Source: Polaribacter sp. (GTDB lineage: Bacteria; Bacteroidota; Bacteroidia; Flavobacteriales; Flavobacteriaceae). Taken from it: DNA of 17,594 nt. Numbering within the stretch: the first letter of the stretch is position 1; the number at the start of each line of letters is the position of its first letter. Under the pieces are notes generated by a model, which saw nothing but the letters and a program-made list of their open reading frames with translations, made no database searches and had not been told where the DNA came from. A program made the translations under genes and the position numbers. The DNA lies in NCBI GenBank assembly GCA_029245665.1, contig JAQWOW010000161.1, positions 1 to 17,594 of the forward strand. Direction: 5' to 3'. This document shows positions 1-7,423 of the stretch, one piece after another.

Positions 1-1059
1 TAAATCTTGTTTTTCTGCCAGATTTACCAGTAATAAATTAGCATCCATTTTAATTCCTTTTAGCATATGATTTAAAATGGGTTTGCACCTGCTTTGGCAA
101 GCAGGATAATAGTTTTTATGTTTTCTAATTGCTGAATTCGGAGATTTTCCCCACCAAAATTCTGCCATACAAATGGGTGTTAAATTATTTAAAAACGCAT
201 GGTTTAAAAGTTTTGGAGCAGAACATTCACCAGACCCAGCAGGAGGTTTTACTTTCGGGTTCTTAAAAATAGTTACTAAACTTACCTTTTCTTTTTCTTG
301 ATTTAAGAAAGCATATTTGCTAAAAAGTGTTTGTTGTAAGTAATTGGATTTTTCTTTTCGTTGTTTTTTTAGCCATCTAATTTTATCTTCATAAACAGCA
401 ACCACGGCTCTTTTTTTATGAATTTTGTCTTCATAATATTCCTGAAGTTCTTTATAGTAAAATTGATCGTTAAAACTCTCTTGGATTAATTTTTTTTTAA
501 GAGAATCGTAATCAAAATCACCTAAAGTTGATTTACCAATTTTTTTTCTGGTCTTTCTTTCAACTTTTTGGACTTTCAATTTTCTTCTTTCTTGAGATAA
601 ATCGATTTCAACATTTTTTATTATTTTTTGCAACGATTTTTGTAACTTTAAATATGTTGGATCTCTTTTTAAAATAGTTAACTGCGCATTTATTTGGTTT
701 ATTTCTTCTTCTCCTTTTAAATAAAAGCTTCCATCAGTTCTCATATTGAAAACGGGTGGGACAAACTTTTTTGGCAAACTTTTATCTGCTAATTTTCCAG
801 AAAATGCCGCTAGATATCCGATTTCATTTTGTTTATTTTTTACGATTAAAACCCCAAACATTTTCCCAATAGCAAGTTCTTTTGAATCAGAATTCAACCC
901 AAAATTATGTTTAAAATCTGATTGATTTTCTAAGTATTCTTGTACTTCTTTTACAGCAATTTTTGCCAAAGGATGAGGCTCATAGTAAAATGGGAATGTA
1001 AATTTTTTTGGAAGCGGTATTTCAGAGATGTCTTCTTTAAAATTTTGAAAATAATTCAA
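1..1059 (-). CDS. RluA-family pseudouridine synthase, N-terminal part (cut by left edge)
   Basis: The first 353 codons of a gene that leaves the window at base 1. The product resembles the long (about 550-residue) Bacteroidota pseudouridine synthases that isomerise uridine in rRNA or tRNA. The catalytic RluA domain with its Asp lies outside the window; what is seen is the lineage-specific extension. It shows an FTFPFYYEPHPLA segment near residues 21-32, a Lys/Glu-rich, probably coiled-coil middle (about 140-260), PPAGSGECSAPKLL at 272-285, MAEFWWG at 298-304 and YPACQSRCKPIL at 318-329 (Cys279, Cys321, Cys325). The frame has no ATG before codon 67; an in-frame TAA sits two codons upstream of TTG (1057-1059), and residues right after TTG already look like the family N-terminus, so TTG is chosen. 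It lies 17 bases after the Sua5 gene and is probably co-transcribed. The RNA target cannot be told. Confidence 0.85.
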   Translation of the reverse strand, partial: MNYFQNFKEDISEIPLPKKFTFPFYYEPHPLAKIAVKEVQEYLENQSDFKHNFGLNSDSKELAIGKMFGVLIVKNKQNEIGYLAAFSGKLADKSLPKKFVPPVFNMRTDGSFYLKGEEEINQINAQLTILKRDPTYLKLQKSLQKIIKNVEIDLSQERRKLKVQKVERKTRKKIGKSTLGDFDYDSLKKKLIQESFNDQFYYKELQEYYEDKIHKKRAVVAVYEDKIRWLKKQRKEKSNYLQQTLFSKYAFLNQEKEKVSLVTIFKNPKVKPPAGSGECSAPKLLNHAFLNNLTPICMAEFWWGKSPNSAIRKHKNYYPACQSRCKPILNHMLKGIKMDANLLLVNLAEKQDL

Positions 1060-1076
1060 GGGTTATAATTATGAGG

Positions 1077-2036
1077 TTAAATTGTAAAAGTAGCACGTTG
1101 CAATCGATCATTCATAGATTTCCCTAAACCATTATTAGGAAGTCTTTCTGCAATTATGATATCTAATTTTTGACGATCTAACTCATGTAAAGAGTCATAT
1201 AACTTTGATGCAGCCTCTTGCATAGATCCATTATCAGATAAAATTATCTCTGTTAAAGAGCTGTTATTTAAAGACTCTTTGAAAACAAGAACACCTACTT
1301 TTTTTGTTGAATGTTTTTTAGCTTCAGAGGCAACATCATCTACTAAAAGAGTTTGAGTTGAAGGGGCATAATGTCTTGCCAACATTCCAGGAGCATCCGG
1401 ACTTTCCTCTTTTTTGTTTTTGATAGAAACGCTACCAACAACAGCTTCAATATCTTCTAGGGCCAGCGCACCTAGTCTGAAGATAACAGGAGTCTCTTTT
1501 TCAAAACCAATAATGGTAGATTCAATTCCGTTAGAACATGCACCACCATCTAAGACCTGCAGAATGTCATTTTTAAAATAGCTCTCTACATGTTCAGGTT
1601 TTGTAGGGCTGATACTTCCAAAAGGATTTGCACTTGGAGCGGCCAAAGGGAAAGGCAATTGTTTTAATAGTGCTAACGTTACCGGATGATTTGGTACCCG
1701 AATAGCCACTGTGTCTTTACCAGCAGTAATCATATCAGGTATTTTCTCGTTCTTCTTTAACACCAATGTCATAGATCCTGGCCAAAAAGCATCCGCTAAT
1801 AGTTTTGCCTTTTCCGGAATATGGGTTGTCATGGTTTGTAATGCTTTTGCAGAAGCAATATGAACAATCAGTGGGTTGAAAAAAGGTCTTTTTTTAGTCG
1901 AAAAAATTCGTTTAACAGCCTTTTCACTGTATATATTACCTGCCAAACCGTATACAGTTTCAGTGGGTATTGCAACCAATTCCTCATTTGTTAATAAATG
2001 AACTGCTTTTTGTATGTCTGTAGAAATAATGCTCAT
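1077..2036 (-). CDS. tsaC: L-threonylcarbamoyladenylate synthase, Sua5 type
   Basis: This cytosolic enzyme makes threonylcarbamoyl-AMP from threonine, bicarbonate and ATP, the first step of t6A formation at position 37 of ANN-decoding tRNAs. The YrdC domain covers about residues 5-200. It has PTETVYGLA (24-32), the Lys-Arg pair at 49-50 followed by NPL, FWPGSMT (84-90), AIRVPNHP (111-118), SAN (135-137) and the ESTI loop (172-175). The APGMLARHYAP linker (215-225) and a C-terminal domain of about 90 residues make this the two-domain Sua5 form rather than short TsaC; 319 residues is normal for that. It starts 36 bases after polA on the same strand, and I see no -7 element in that gap, so it is probably read from the polA promoter. 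The family is certain; the symbol follows common usage for single-copy bacterial genes. Confidence 0.95.
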   Translation of the reverse strand: MSIISTDIQKAVHLLTNEELVAIPTETVYGLAGNIYSEKAVKRIFSTKKRPFFNPLIVHIASAKALQTMTTHIPEKAKLLADAFWPGSMTLVLKKNEKIPDMITAGKDTVAIRVPNHPVTLALLKQLPFPLAAPSANPFGSISPTKPEHVESYFKNDILQVLDGGACSNGIESTIIGFEKETPVIFRLGALALEDIEAVVGSVSIKNKKEESPDAPGMLARHYAPSTQTLLVDDVASEAKKHSTKKVGVLVFKESLNNSSLTEIILSDNGSMQEAASKLYDSLHELDRQKLDIIIAERLPNNGLGKSMNDRLQRATFTI

Positions 2037-2072
2037 AATTCGGCTGTGAAATTACGCATAAAATTGAAGTTT

Positions 2073-4919
2073 TTAATGTGCTTCTAACCAATTTTTCCCC
2101 AAACCAATTTCTACATCTAAAGGGACAGCCATTTTAAAAGCATTTTCCATTTCGTATTTAATAATTGGTTTTATAATTTCTAATTCATCTTTATGTACAT
2201 CAAAAACCAATTCATCGTGGACTTGCAATAGCATTTTTGATTTAAATTGTTCTTTTTCAAACCTATTGTAAATATGAATCATCGCTAATTTTATAATATC
2301 TGCTGCTGAACCTTGAATAGGTGCATTTACGGCATTTCTCTCAGCCCCACTTCGAACCACAGCATTTCTAGAATTGATGTCTTTTAAGTACCTACGTCTT
2401 TTTAATACGGTTTCTACATACCCATGTTCTCGGGCAAAATCTACTTGGGCAGACATGTATGCTTTCAATTTAGGGTAGGTTTCATAATAGGTGTCAATCA
2501 ATTCTTTCGCTTCGCTTCTAGATAAATCGGTTTGGTTGCTCAACCCAAATGCCGAAACACCATAAACAATGCCGAAATTAACAGTTTTGGCATTGCTTCT
2601 TTGTTCACGAGTTACTTCATTTAAAGGAATATTAAACACTTTAGCGGCAGTAGAAGCGTGAATGTCTTCCCCCTTTTTAAAAGCATTTATCATATTTTCC
2701 TCTTCACTCAAAGCAGCGATTATTCGCAATTCAATTTGGCTATAATCGGCCGCTAATAAAACGTAATTTTCATTTCTTGGGATAAAAGCCTTCCGCACTT
2801 CTCTTCCGCGTTCTGTTCTGATGGGTATATTCTGTAGATTAGGATTGTTAGAACTTAAACGTCCAGTTGCAGCAACAGCTTGCATATATTGCGTATGAAT
2901 TCTTCCAGTGTTTGGGTTCACTTCATTTGGCAAGGCATCTACATAGGTACTTTGTAATTTTTTATATTGGCGGTATTCTTGAATGTCTCTTATAATTTGA
3001 TGGTCTTTTGCCAAGAAAGATAAGATGTCCTCCCCTGTTTTATATTGCCCAGTTTTTGTCTTTTTTGGTTTGGCCACCAATTGCATGTTTTCGAACAAAA
3101 CAATTCCTAATTGTTTTGGAGAAGCAATATTAAATTCTTCTCCCGCTTGCTCGTAAATGCTCTTTTCTAATCGGATTATATCATCAGTCAATGCAACAGA
3201 TAATTCTTTTAAGAAATTAGAATTTAGATTTATCCCTTCAATTTCCATAGCTGTCAAAACAGAAACCAGTGGCAATTCGATGTCACTAAAAAGCTTGGTA
3301 ACATTTCCACTTTCTAATTCTTTGGTAAAATGTTCTTTTAATTGCCATGTAATATCTGCATCTTCAACAGCATATTCTGTCTGTTCTGCAATAGGAACTA
3401 CTCTCATAGAAAGTTGGTTCTTCCCGTTTTTACCAATCAATTCTGTAATTGAAACAGGTTGATAATTTAAATAGGTCTCTGCTAGCATATCCATCGTATG
3501 ACGCATGTCTGGATTGATCAAATAATGGGCAATCATGGTATCAAATAATTTCCCTTTTACAGGCATTTTGTAATTTGATAAAACTTTGATGTCGTATTTC
3601 AAATTATGACCAATTTTTTCAATTTTTGATTCAAAAAACGGTCTAAATTCTTCTAAAATGCTTGCTGTTTCTTCTTGGTTTTCAGGGAATGAGACATAAT
3701 ACCCTTTTCCAATTTCAAAAGAAAAAGCAATTCCAATCAATTCAACCTCTAAGGCTTTCAAACCCGTTGTTTCTGTATCAAAACAAACCGAATTTTGTTG
3801 CATTAATTTGTCAATTAATAGTTTCCTAGAGAGTGGAGAGTCTATATGTTGATAAAAATGACTCGTATTTTTTATGGTTTTAAATCCGGTTGCAACTTCG
3901 GCATCAGAAATACTTCCGGTTCCAGGAGTTGCAAACAAATCAAATTGTCCTTCCAGACTTGAAGCTGCCTTTTTAGGGGCAACGTTTGTTATTTCCTCTA
4001 TAGATTTTTCTGGTGAATTTGTTTTCTCTGCATTTTCAATTGCAAAAGTTCTAGTGAAGTTGGTTAATAAATTCCGAAATTCTAATTCGTTAAAAAGTTC
4101 AGTAACTTTCTCAATATCTGGCCGATCTAATTCAAAATCTTTGGCATGAAAAGACACCGGAACATCTAACATGATGGTAGCTAATTGTTTTGAAAGTAAC
4201 CCTAATTCTTTTGCACCCTCTACTTTCTCTTTCATTTTCCCTTTGAGCTCATGGGTGTTTGCTAACAAGTTTTCCATAGACCCATAAGTGGCTAAAAATT
4301 TCTTCGCAGTTTTTTCTCCAACGCCAGGTAACCCTGGAATATTATCTGCAGAATCGCCCATCATCCCTAAAAAGTCGATGACTTGTTCTGGTCTCTCTAC
4401 GCCGAATTTTTCTTGTATTTCTGGCACTCCCCAAATATCATAACCACCCCCAAAACGAGGTTTGTACATTAAAATATTTTCTGAAACTAGTTGGGCGAAA
4501 TCTTTATCTGGCGTTACCATAAAGGTTTTGTAACCTTCTTTTTCGGCTTGTTTAGAGAGGGTTCCAATAATATCATCTGCCTCAAAACCCTCTTTTACCA
4601 TAATAGGTATGTGCATGGCTTTTAGAATTTCTTGAATGTAAGGCACCGCAATTTTAATCGCTTCTGGAGTTTCATCTCTGTTTGCTTTGTAGGCTTCAAA
4701 AAGTTCTACTCTATCAACGCTACCGCCTTTGTCAAAACAAACCGCTAAATGATCGGGTCTTTCACGTTTTATAACATCTAAAAGTGAGTTCATGAAACCC
4801 ATAATAGCAGAAGTATCTAATCCTTTAGAATTAATTCTTGGGTTTTTTATAAATGCGTAATATCCTCGAAAAATTAATGCATAAGCATCTACTAAAAAAA
4901 CTCTTTTCTGATTTGACAT
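2073..4919 (-). CDS. polA: DNA polymerase I
   Basis: Replicative gap-filling and repair polymerase with all three activities apparently intact. Residues 1-290 form the 5'-nuclease: VDAYALIFRGYYA (Asp11), EADDIIG (Asp115, Asp116), TPDKDF (Asp138, Asp140), GDSADNIPG (Asp189, Asp192) and the GVGEKTA helix-hairpin-helix. After a low-complexity linker (about 295-345), the proofreading domain keeps DTETTG (Asp381, Glu383), NLKYD (Asp443) and YAVED (Tyr516, Asp520), so 3'-5' exonuclease should be active, unlike Taq-type enzymes. The polymerase domain has motif A DYSQIELR (Asp725), motif B RSNAKTVNFGIVYG (Lys778, Phe782, Tyr786) and motif C QVHDELVF (Asp902, Glu903). Phe782 predicts discrimination against dideoxynucleotides. 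The length, 948 residues, is usual for Bacteroidota. It is the probable first gene of a polA-tsaC-pseudouridine synthase unit and is divergent from the phosphoesterase. Confidence 0.98.
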   Translation of the reverse strand: MSNQKRVFLVDAYALIFRGYYAFIKNPRINSKGLDTSAIMGFMNSLLDVIKRERPDHLAVCFDKGGSVDRVELFEAYKANRDETPEAIKIAVPYIQEILKAMHIPIMVKEGFEADDIIGTLSKQAEKEGYKTFMVTPDKDFAQLVSENILMYKPRFGGGYDIWGVPEIQEKFGVERPEQVIDFLGMMGDSADNIPGLPGVGEKTAKKFLATYGSMENLLANTHELKGKMKEKVEGAKELGLLSKQLATIMLDVPVSFHAKDFELDRPDIEKVTELFNELEFRNLLTNFTRTFAIENAEKTNSPEKSIEEITNVAPKKAASSLEGQFDLFATPGTGSISDAEVATGFKTIKNTSHFYQHIDSPLSRKLLIDKLMQQNSVCFDTETTGLKALEVELIGIAFSFEIGKGYYVSFPENQEETASILEEFRPFFESKIEKIGHNLKYDIKVLSNYKMPVKGKLFDTMIAHYLINPDMRHTMDMLAETYLNYQPVSITELIGKNGKNQLSMRVVPIAEQTEYAVEDADITWQLKEHFTKELESGNVTKLFSDIELPLVSVLTAMEIEGINLNSNFLKELSVALTDDIIRLEKSIYEQAGEEFNIASPKQLGIVLFENMQLVAKPKKTKTGQYKTGEDILSFLAKDHQIIRDIQEYRQYKKLQSTYVDALPNEVNPNTGRIHTQYMQAVAATGRLSSNNPNLQNIPIRTERGREVRKAFIPRNENYVLLAADYSQIELRIIAALSEEENMINAFKKGEDIHASTAAKVFNIPLNEVTREQRSNAKTVNFGIVYGVSAFGLSNQTDLSRSEAKELIDTYYETYPKLKAYMSAQVDFAREHGYVETVLKRRRYLKDINSRNAVVRSGAERNAVNAPIQGSAADIIKLAMIHIYNRFEKEQFKSKMLLQVHDELVFDVHKDELEIIKPIIKYEMENAFKMAVPLDVEIGLGKNWLEAH

Positions 4920-4999
4920 AAATACTAATTTCTAATAAAATAAATGAGCGAAACAAAAAATAAATTAAATGTTTCAGATAGACGAGAAAGGTACAAAAC

Positions 5000-5036
5000 T
5001 TTAACAGAGTGTTAAAATTCATTCGTGTTTTAACAC
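5000..5036. promoter_or_regulatory. Nested inverted repeats, putative operator
   Basis: TTTAACAGAGTGTTAAA (5000-5016) is a palindrome with 7-base arms around GAG. Its right half also pairs with a third copy: GTGTTAAAA (5009-5017) and TTTTAACAC (5028-5036) are perfect 9-base arms separated by 10 bases. Three alternating copies of the same half-site lie just upstream of the phosphoesterase -7 element and about 85 bases before the polA start, so one DNA-binding protein could control either gene or both. It could also be an RNA hairpin on the polA side. No regulator is encoded nearby, and the binding role is inferred. Confidence 0.45.
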
Positions 5037-5037
5037 C

Positions 5038-5045
5038 TATATTTG
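5038..5045 (+). promoter_or_regulatory. -7 promoter element of the phosphoesterase gene
   Basis: TATATTTG is an exact match to the Bacteroidota TAnnTTTG element and lies 20 bases before the ATG at 5066. It predicts a transcript start near 5049 and a short leader. No TTG is found at the expected -33 spacing; that region is occupied by the inverted repeats ending at 5036. Confidence 0.6.
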
Positions 5046-5065
5046 TCGATATATAAACTTATCTT

Positions 5066-6292
5066 ATGTCACGCTGGGTAATTCCTATCATTGTTTTAAC
5101 GGTTGTAATAATTGCTTTAGAAATTTATACGTTTCAAGCTTTTAAGACGATTTCTAAAAGTAAATTCATGCGATTTACTTTTTTAACTCTAAGTATTGCT
5201 GTTTATGTTTATTTTTTTCTCACAGTTTTTACATACAACAGAAGTGATGGGCAAACACCCCAATTTCAAATGGCAATGGGTTTGTTACTTACGTTTTCGA
5301 TACCCAAGTTGGTCATTATTTTAGCGTTATTTGGAGAGGATATTTACCGATGGATTTTTAAAGTAATTTCTGCTATTTCTAATGAAGAAACAAAACCTTT
5401 ACCGAGCAGAAGAAAATTTATTTCACAGTTAGCTATTGGCCTAGCCGCAATTCCGTTTGCATCTTTTATCTACGGAATTCTCCAAGGAAAGTACAATTAT
5501 AAAGTACTAAAGTATCGTTTAACTTTTAGAGACCTGCCTGAAGCATTTGACGGATTTACAATTACGCAGATTTCTGATATTCATTCTGGAAGCTTTACCA
5601 ATAAAAAGAAAATTCAATATGGGGTTGATTTAATCAATCAGCAAAAATCTGATGTCATTCTTTTTACAGGAGATATTGTAAACAACAAAGCAGATGAAAT
5701 GAATGATTGGTTAGATGTTTTTGATAAACTAGAAGCAAAAGATGGAAAGTTTTCAATTCTTGGAAATCATGATTACGGTGATTATATGGAGTGGAAAAAC
5801 CCAGAAGATAAAATTAAAAATTTTCAAGAGGTAAAAGAGGTACATCAAAAAATAGGTTTTGATTTATTATTAGACGAGCATCGTTATTTAGAAAAAAAGG
5901 GACAAAAAATTGCACTTTTAGGGGTGGAAAATTGGGGAAAAGGATTCAATCAGGCAGGAGATTTAAAGAAAGCATCAAAAGAAGTTCATAAAGAAGACTT
6001 TAAAATTTTAATGTCTCACGATCCAAGTCACTGGGAATACAAAGTGAAAAAAGATGATTTTAACTATCAACTTACACTTAGCGGACATACACATGGTTTG
6101 CAAATGGGAATAGAAATCCCTGGTTGGTTCAGATGGAGTCCTTCTAAATATGTCTACAAACAATGGGCAGGATTGTATGAAGAATTTGGAAGGTATATTA
6201 ATGTAAATCGTGGTTTTGGTTACCATGCCTTTCCCGGTAGGGTAGGTATTTGGCCTGAAATAACGGTCATAGAATTGAAAAAAGCCTCATAA
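5066..6292 (+). CDS. Membrane-anchored metallophosphoesterase, YkuE/YaeI-like
   Basis: A 408-residue calcineurin-like phosphoesterase with the full two-metal site: SDIH (Asp171, His173), GD (Asp203), GNHD (Asn234, His235), MSHDP (His318) and GHTHG (His341, His343). The N-terminus has hydrophobic segments at about 5-24, 36-55, 67-90 and 119-137; the catalytic domain follows the last one. Just before that last segment is PSRRKFIS, a twin-arginine-like motif (Arg115-Arg116), notable because Bacillus YkuE is known as a Tat substrate. Here it is internal, after three other helices. Relatives act on membrane or cell-wall phosphoesters, including UDP-2,3-diacylglucosamine in the LpxG branch; the substrate cannot be read from the sequence. 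It has its own -7 element and 84 bases separate it from the next gene, which also has one. Confidence 0.9.
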   Translation: MSRWVIPIIVLTVVIIALEIYTFQAFKTISKSKFMRFTFLTLSIAVYVYFFLTVFTYNRSDGQTPQFQMAMGLLLTFSIPKLVIILALFGEDIYRWIFKVISAISNEETKPLPSRRKFISQLAIGLAAIPFASFIYGILQGKYNYKVLKYRLTFRDLPEAFDGFTITQISDIHSGSFTNKKKIQYGVDLINQQKSDVILFTGDIVNNKADEMNDWLDVFDKLEAKDGKFSILGNHDYGDYMEWKNPEDKIKNFQEVKEVHQKIGFDLLLDEHRYLEKKGQKIALLGVENWGKGFNQAGDLKKASKEVHKEDFKILMSHDPSHWEYKVKKDDFNYQLTLSGHTHGLQMGIEIPGWFRWSPSKYVYKQWAGLYEEFGRYINVNRGFGYHAFPGRVGIWPEITVIELKKAS

Positions 6293-6316
6293 TCAGTTCA
6301 TTTAAATACTTTTATA

Positions 6317-6324
6317 TATATTTG
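6317..6324 (+). promoter_or_regulatory. -7 promoter element of the thioredoxin-like gene
   Basis: TATATTTG again matches TAnnTTTG exactly and would start a transcript near 6328, about 50 bases before the ATG at 6377. The -33 region lacks a clear TTG (TTC at 6296-6298 is the nearest). It suggests the small gene can be expressed independently of the phosphoesterase. Confidence 0.5.
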
Positions 6325-6376
6325 TTTAAAAAAAGAAGCTATTTATTAGAACTTGTCCCCTTAAAAACTGTTTGTT

Positions 6377-6670
6377 ATGGCAAAATTTGGAGAATTAATT
6401 AGTGTTGTAAAACCTGTTTTAATAGATTTTTATTCAGATTGGAATGATGTTGAAAATGCTGAAGATACCCTAAGAGATGTTGCGGCAGCTTTGGGTGATA
6501 AGGCTAAAGTTATAAAAATTGATATTAAAAAGAATGAAACTCTTGCTGAAGCCCTCCGTGTAAAAGGAAACCCTACATTTATGATCTATAAAAATGGCGA
6601 AATGAAATGGCGTCAAACAGGGGTTCAAGATGCAAATACTTTAATTGGTTTGGTGCAACAGTACGTTTAG
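6377..6670 (+). CDS. Thioredoxin-fold protein lacking the CXXC active site
   Basis: A 97-residue cytosolic protein with the whole thioredoxin frame: PVLIDFYSDW (13-22), the middle strand KVIKIDI (44-50), the cis-proline loop GNPTFMIY (64-71, Pro66), KNGEMKWRQTG (72-82) and a closing helix. Where thioredoxin has WCGPC it has Trp22-Asn-Asp-Val-Glu26, and the protein contains no cysteine at all, so it cannot act as a disulfide reductase. I recall similar cysteine-less proteins as widespread in Flavobacteriaceae, with the 'LRDVAAALGDKAKVIKID' stretch well kept, which would suggest a selected non-redox role such as protein binding; this is from memory, not a search. No signal peptide. Function unknown. 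Confidence 0.85.
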   Translation: MAKFGELISVVKPVLIDFYSDWNDVENAEDTLRDVAAALGDKAKVIKIDIKKNETLAEALRVKGNPTFMIYKNGEMKWRQTGVQDANTLIGLVQQYV

Positions 6671-6773
6671 TTTTAGAAGCTATTTCTTGCTCTCATTACC
6701 CGCTTTTACATCTCTTTACAAAGAGCTTTAACATGCCATTCAATCAGTGCTAGCCTTTTTGACAACCCTATTG
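6671..6773. other. Convergent intergenic region, no clear terminator
   Basis: Two genes converge here. The only symmetric element is CTCTTTACAAAGAG (6712-6725), six-base arms with almost no loop and no T-run on either side, so it is a poor intrinsic terminator. I see nothing else in this stretch. Confidence 0.4.
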
Positions 6774-7418
6774 TTACTTCATCTTTGAGAAAGTAAATCC
6801 TTTTTCAGTAAATATTTTCAATACTATTGGAAGCGCATATTGCATTCTTTCAGCAGCTTTTACACTGTCGTGAAAAACAATAATACTTCCTTTTCTTGTG
6901 TTCTTTAAAACATTTTGCAAACATTTTTCCTTAGTGATTGAAGTATCAAAATCTCCAGATAATACATCCCACATAATAATTTTGTACTCTTTTTTGAAAA
7001 GCATTCTTGCTTGAGAACTCATGATTTTGCCGTAAGGAGGTCTAAATAATTTAGGATTTACAGTGTTTTTCATTGTTCTCGAAATGACATTTTCACAATC
7101 CAAAACACTGTTTATATATTCATGATCATTTGTTCTCCAGCCATTGAAATGATTTTGTGTGTGGTTTCCGATAGCGTGGCCATCAGAAATAATGTTTTGA
7201 AAGATTTCAGGTTGTTTTGTAATATTTTTTCCAATACAAAAAAAAGTAGCTTTTGCCTTATACTTCTTTAATTCAGATAAAACAAATTCTGTGATTTCAG
7301 GAGTTGGGCCATCATCAAAAGTAAGGAAAACCTCTTTTTTATTGAAAGAAAAACGCCAAGTGTATTTTGAGAAAATTCTCATTATAAGCCTTGGCGTTTT
7401 TGCAAAATATGTTTTCAT
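6774..7418 (-). CDS. Polysaccharide deacetylase (NodB domain)
   Basis: A 214-residue carbohydrate esterase family 4 protein that would remove acetyl groups from N-acetylated sugars in a glycan. All five motifs are present: TFDDGP (33-38, base Asp35 and metal Asp36), HAIGNHTQNH (81-90, metal His86 and His90), RPPYG (126-130), the WDVLSGD segment (150-156) and IVFHDS (180-185, His183). It is therefore predicted to be active. The NodB domain takes nearly the whole chain after a basic N-terminus of about 27 residues; there is no convincing signal peptide, so a cytoplasmic or membrane-associated site is possible. The gene starts 5 bases after the DUF2723 gene on the same strand and must be co-transcribed with it. 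The substrate is unknown; peptidoglycan or a lipid-linked or surface glycan are candidates. Confidence 0.93.
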   Translation of the reverse strand: MKTYFAKTPRLIMRIFSKYTWRFSFNKKEVFLTFDDGPTPEITEFVLSELKKYKAKATFFCIGKNITKQPEIFQNIISDGHAIGNHTQNHFNGWRTNDHEYINSVLDCENVISRTMKNTVNPKLFRPPYGKIMSSQARMLFKKEYKIIMWDVLSGDFDTSITKEKCLQNVLKNTRKGSIIVFHDSVKAAERMQYALPIVLKIFTEKGFTFSKMK

Positions 7419-7423
7419 TTAAC

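Noticed and set aside
4831..5022. 63-codon minus-strand frame across the polA start and the intergenic region
   Set aside because: It overlaps polA out of frame, has no recognisable protein character, and runs through the operator-like repeats.
6712..6725. CTCTTTACAAAGAG as a convergent terminator
   Set aside because: Its arms nearly touch, the stem is AT-rich and no T-run follows on either strand.
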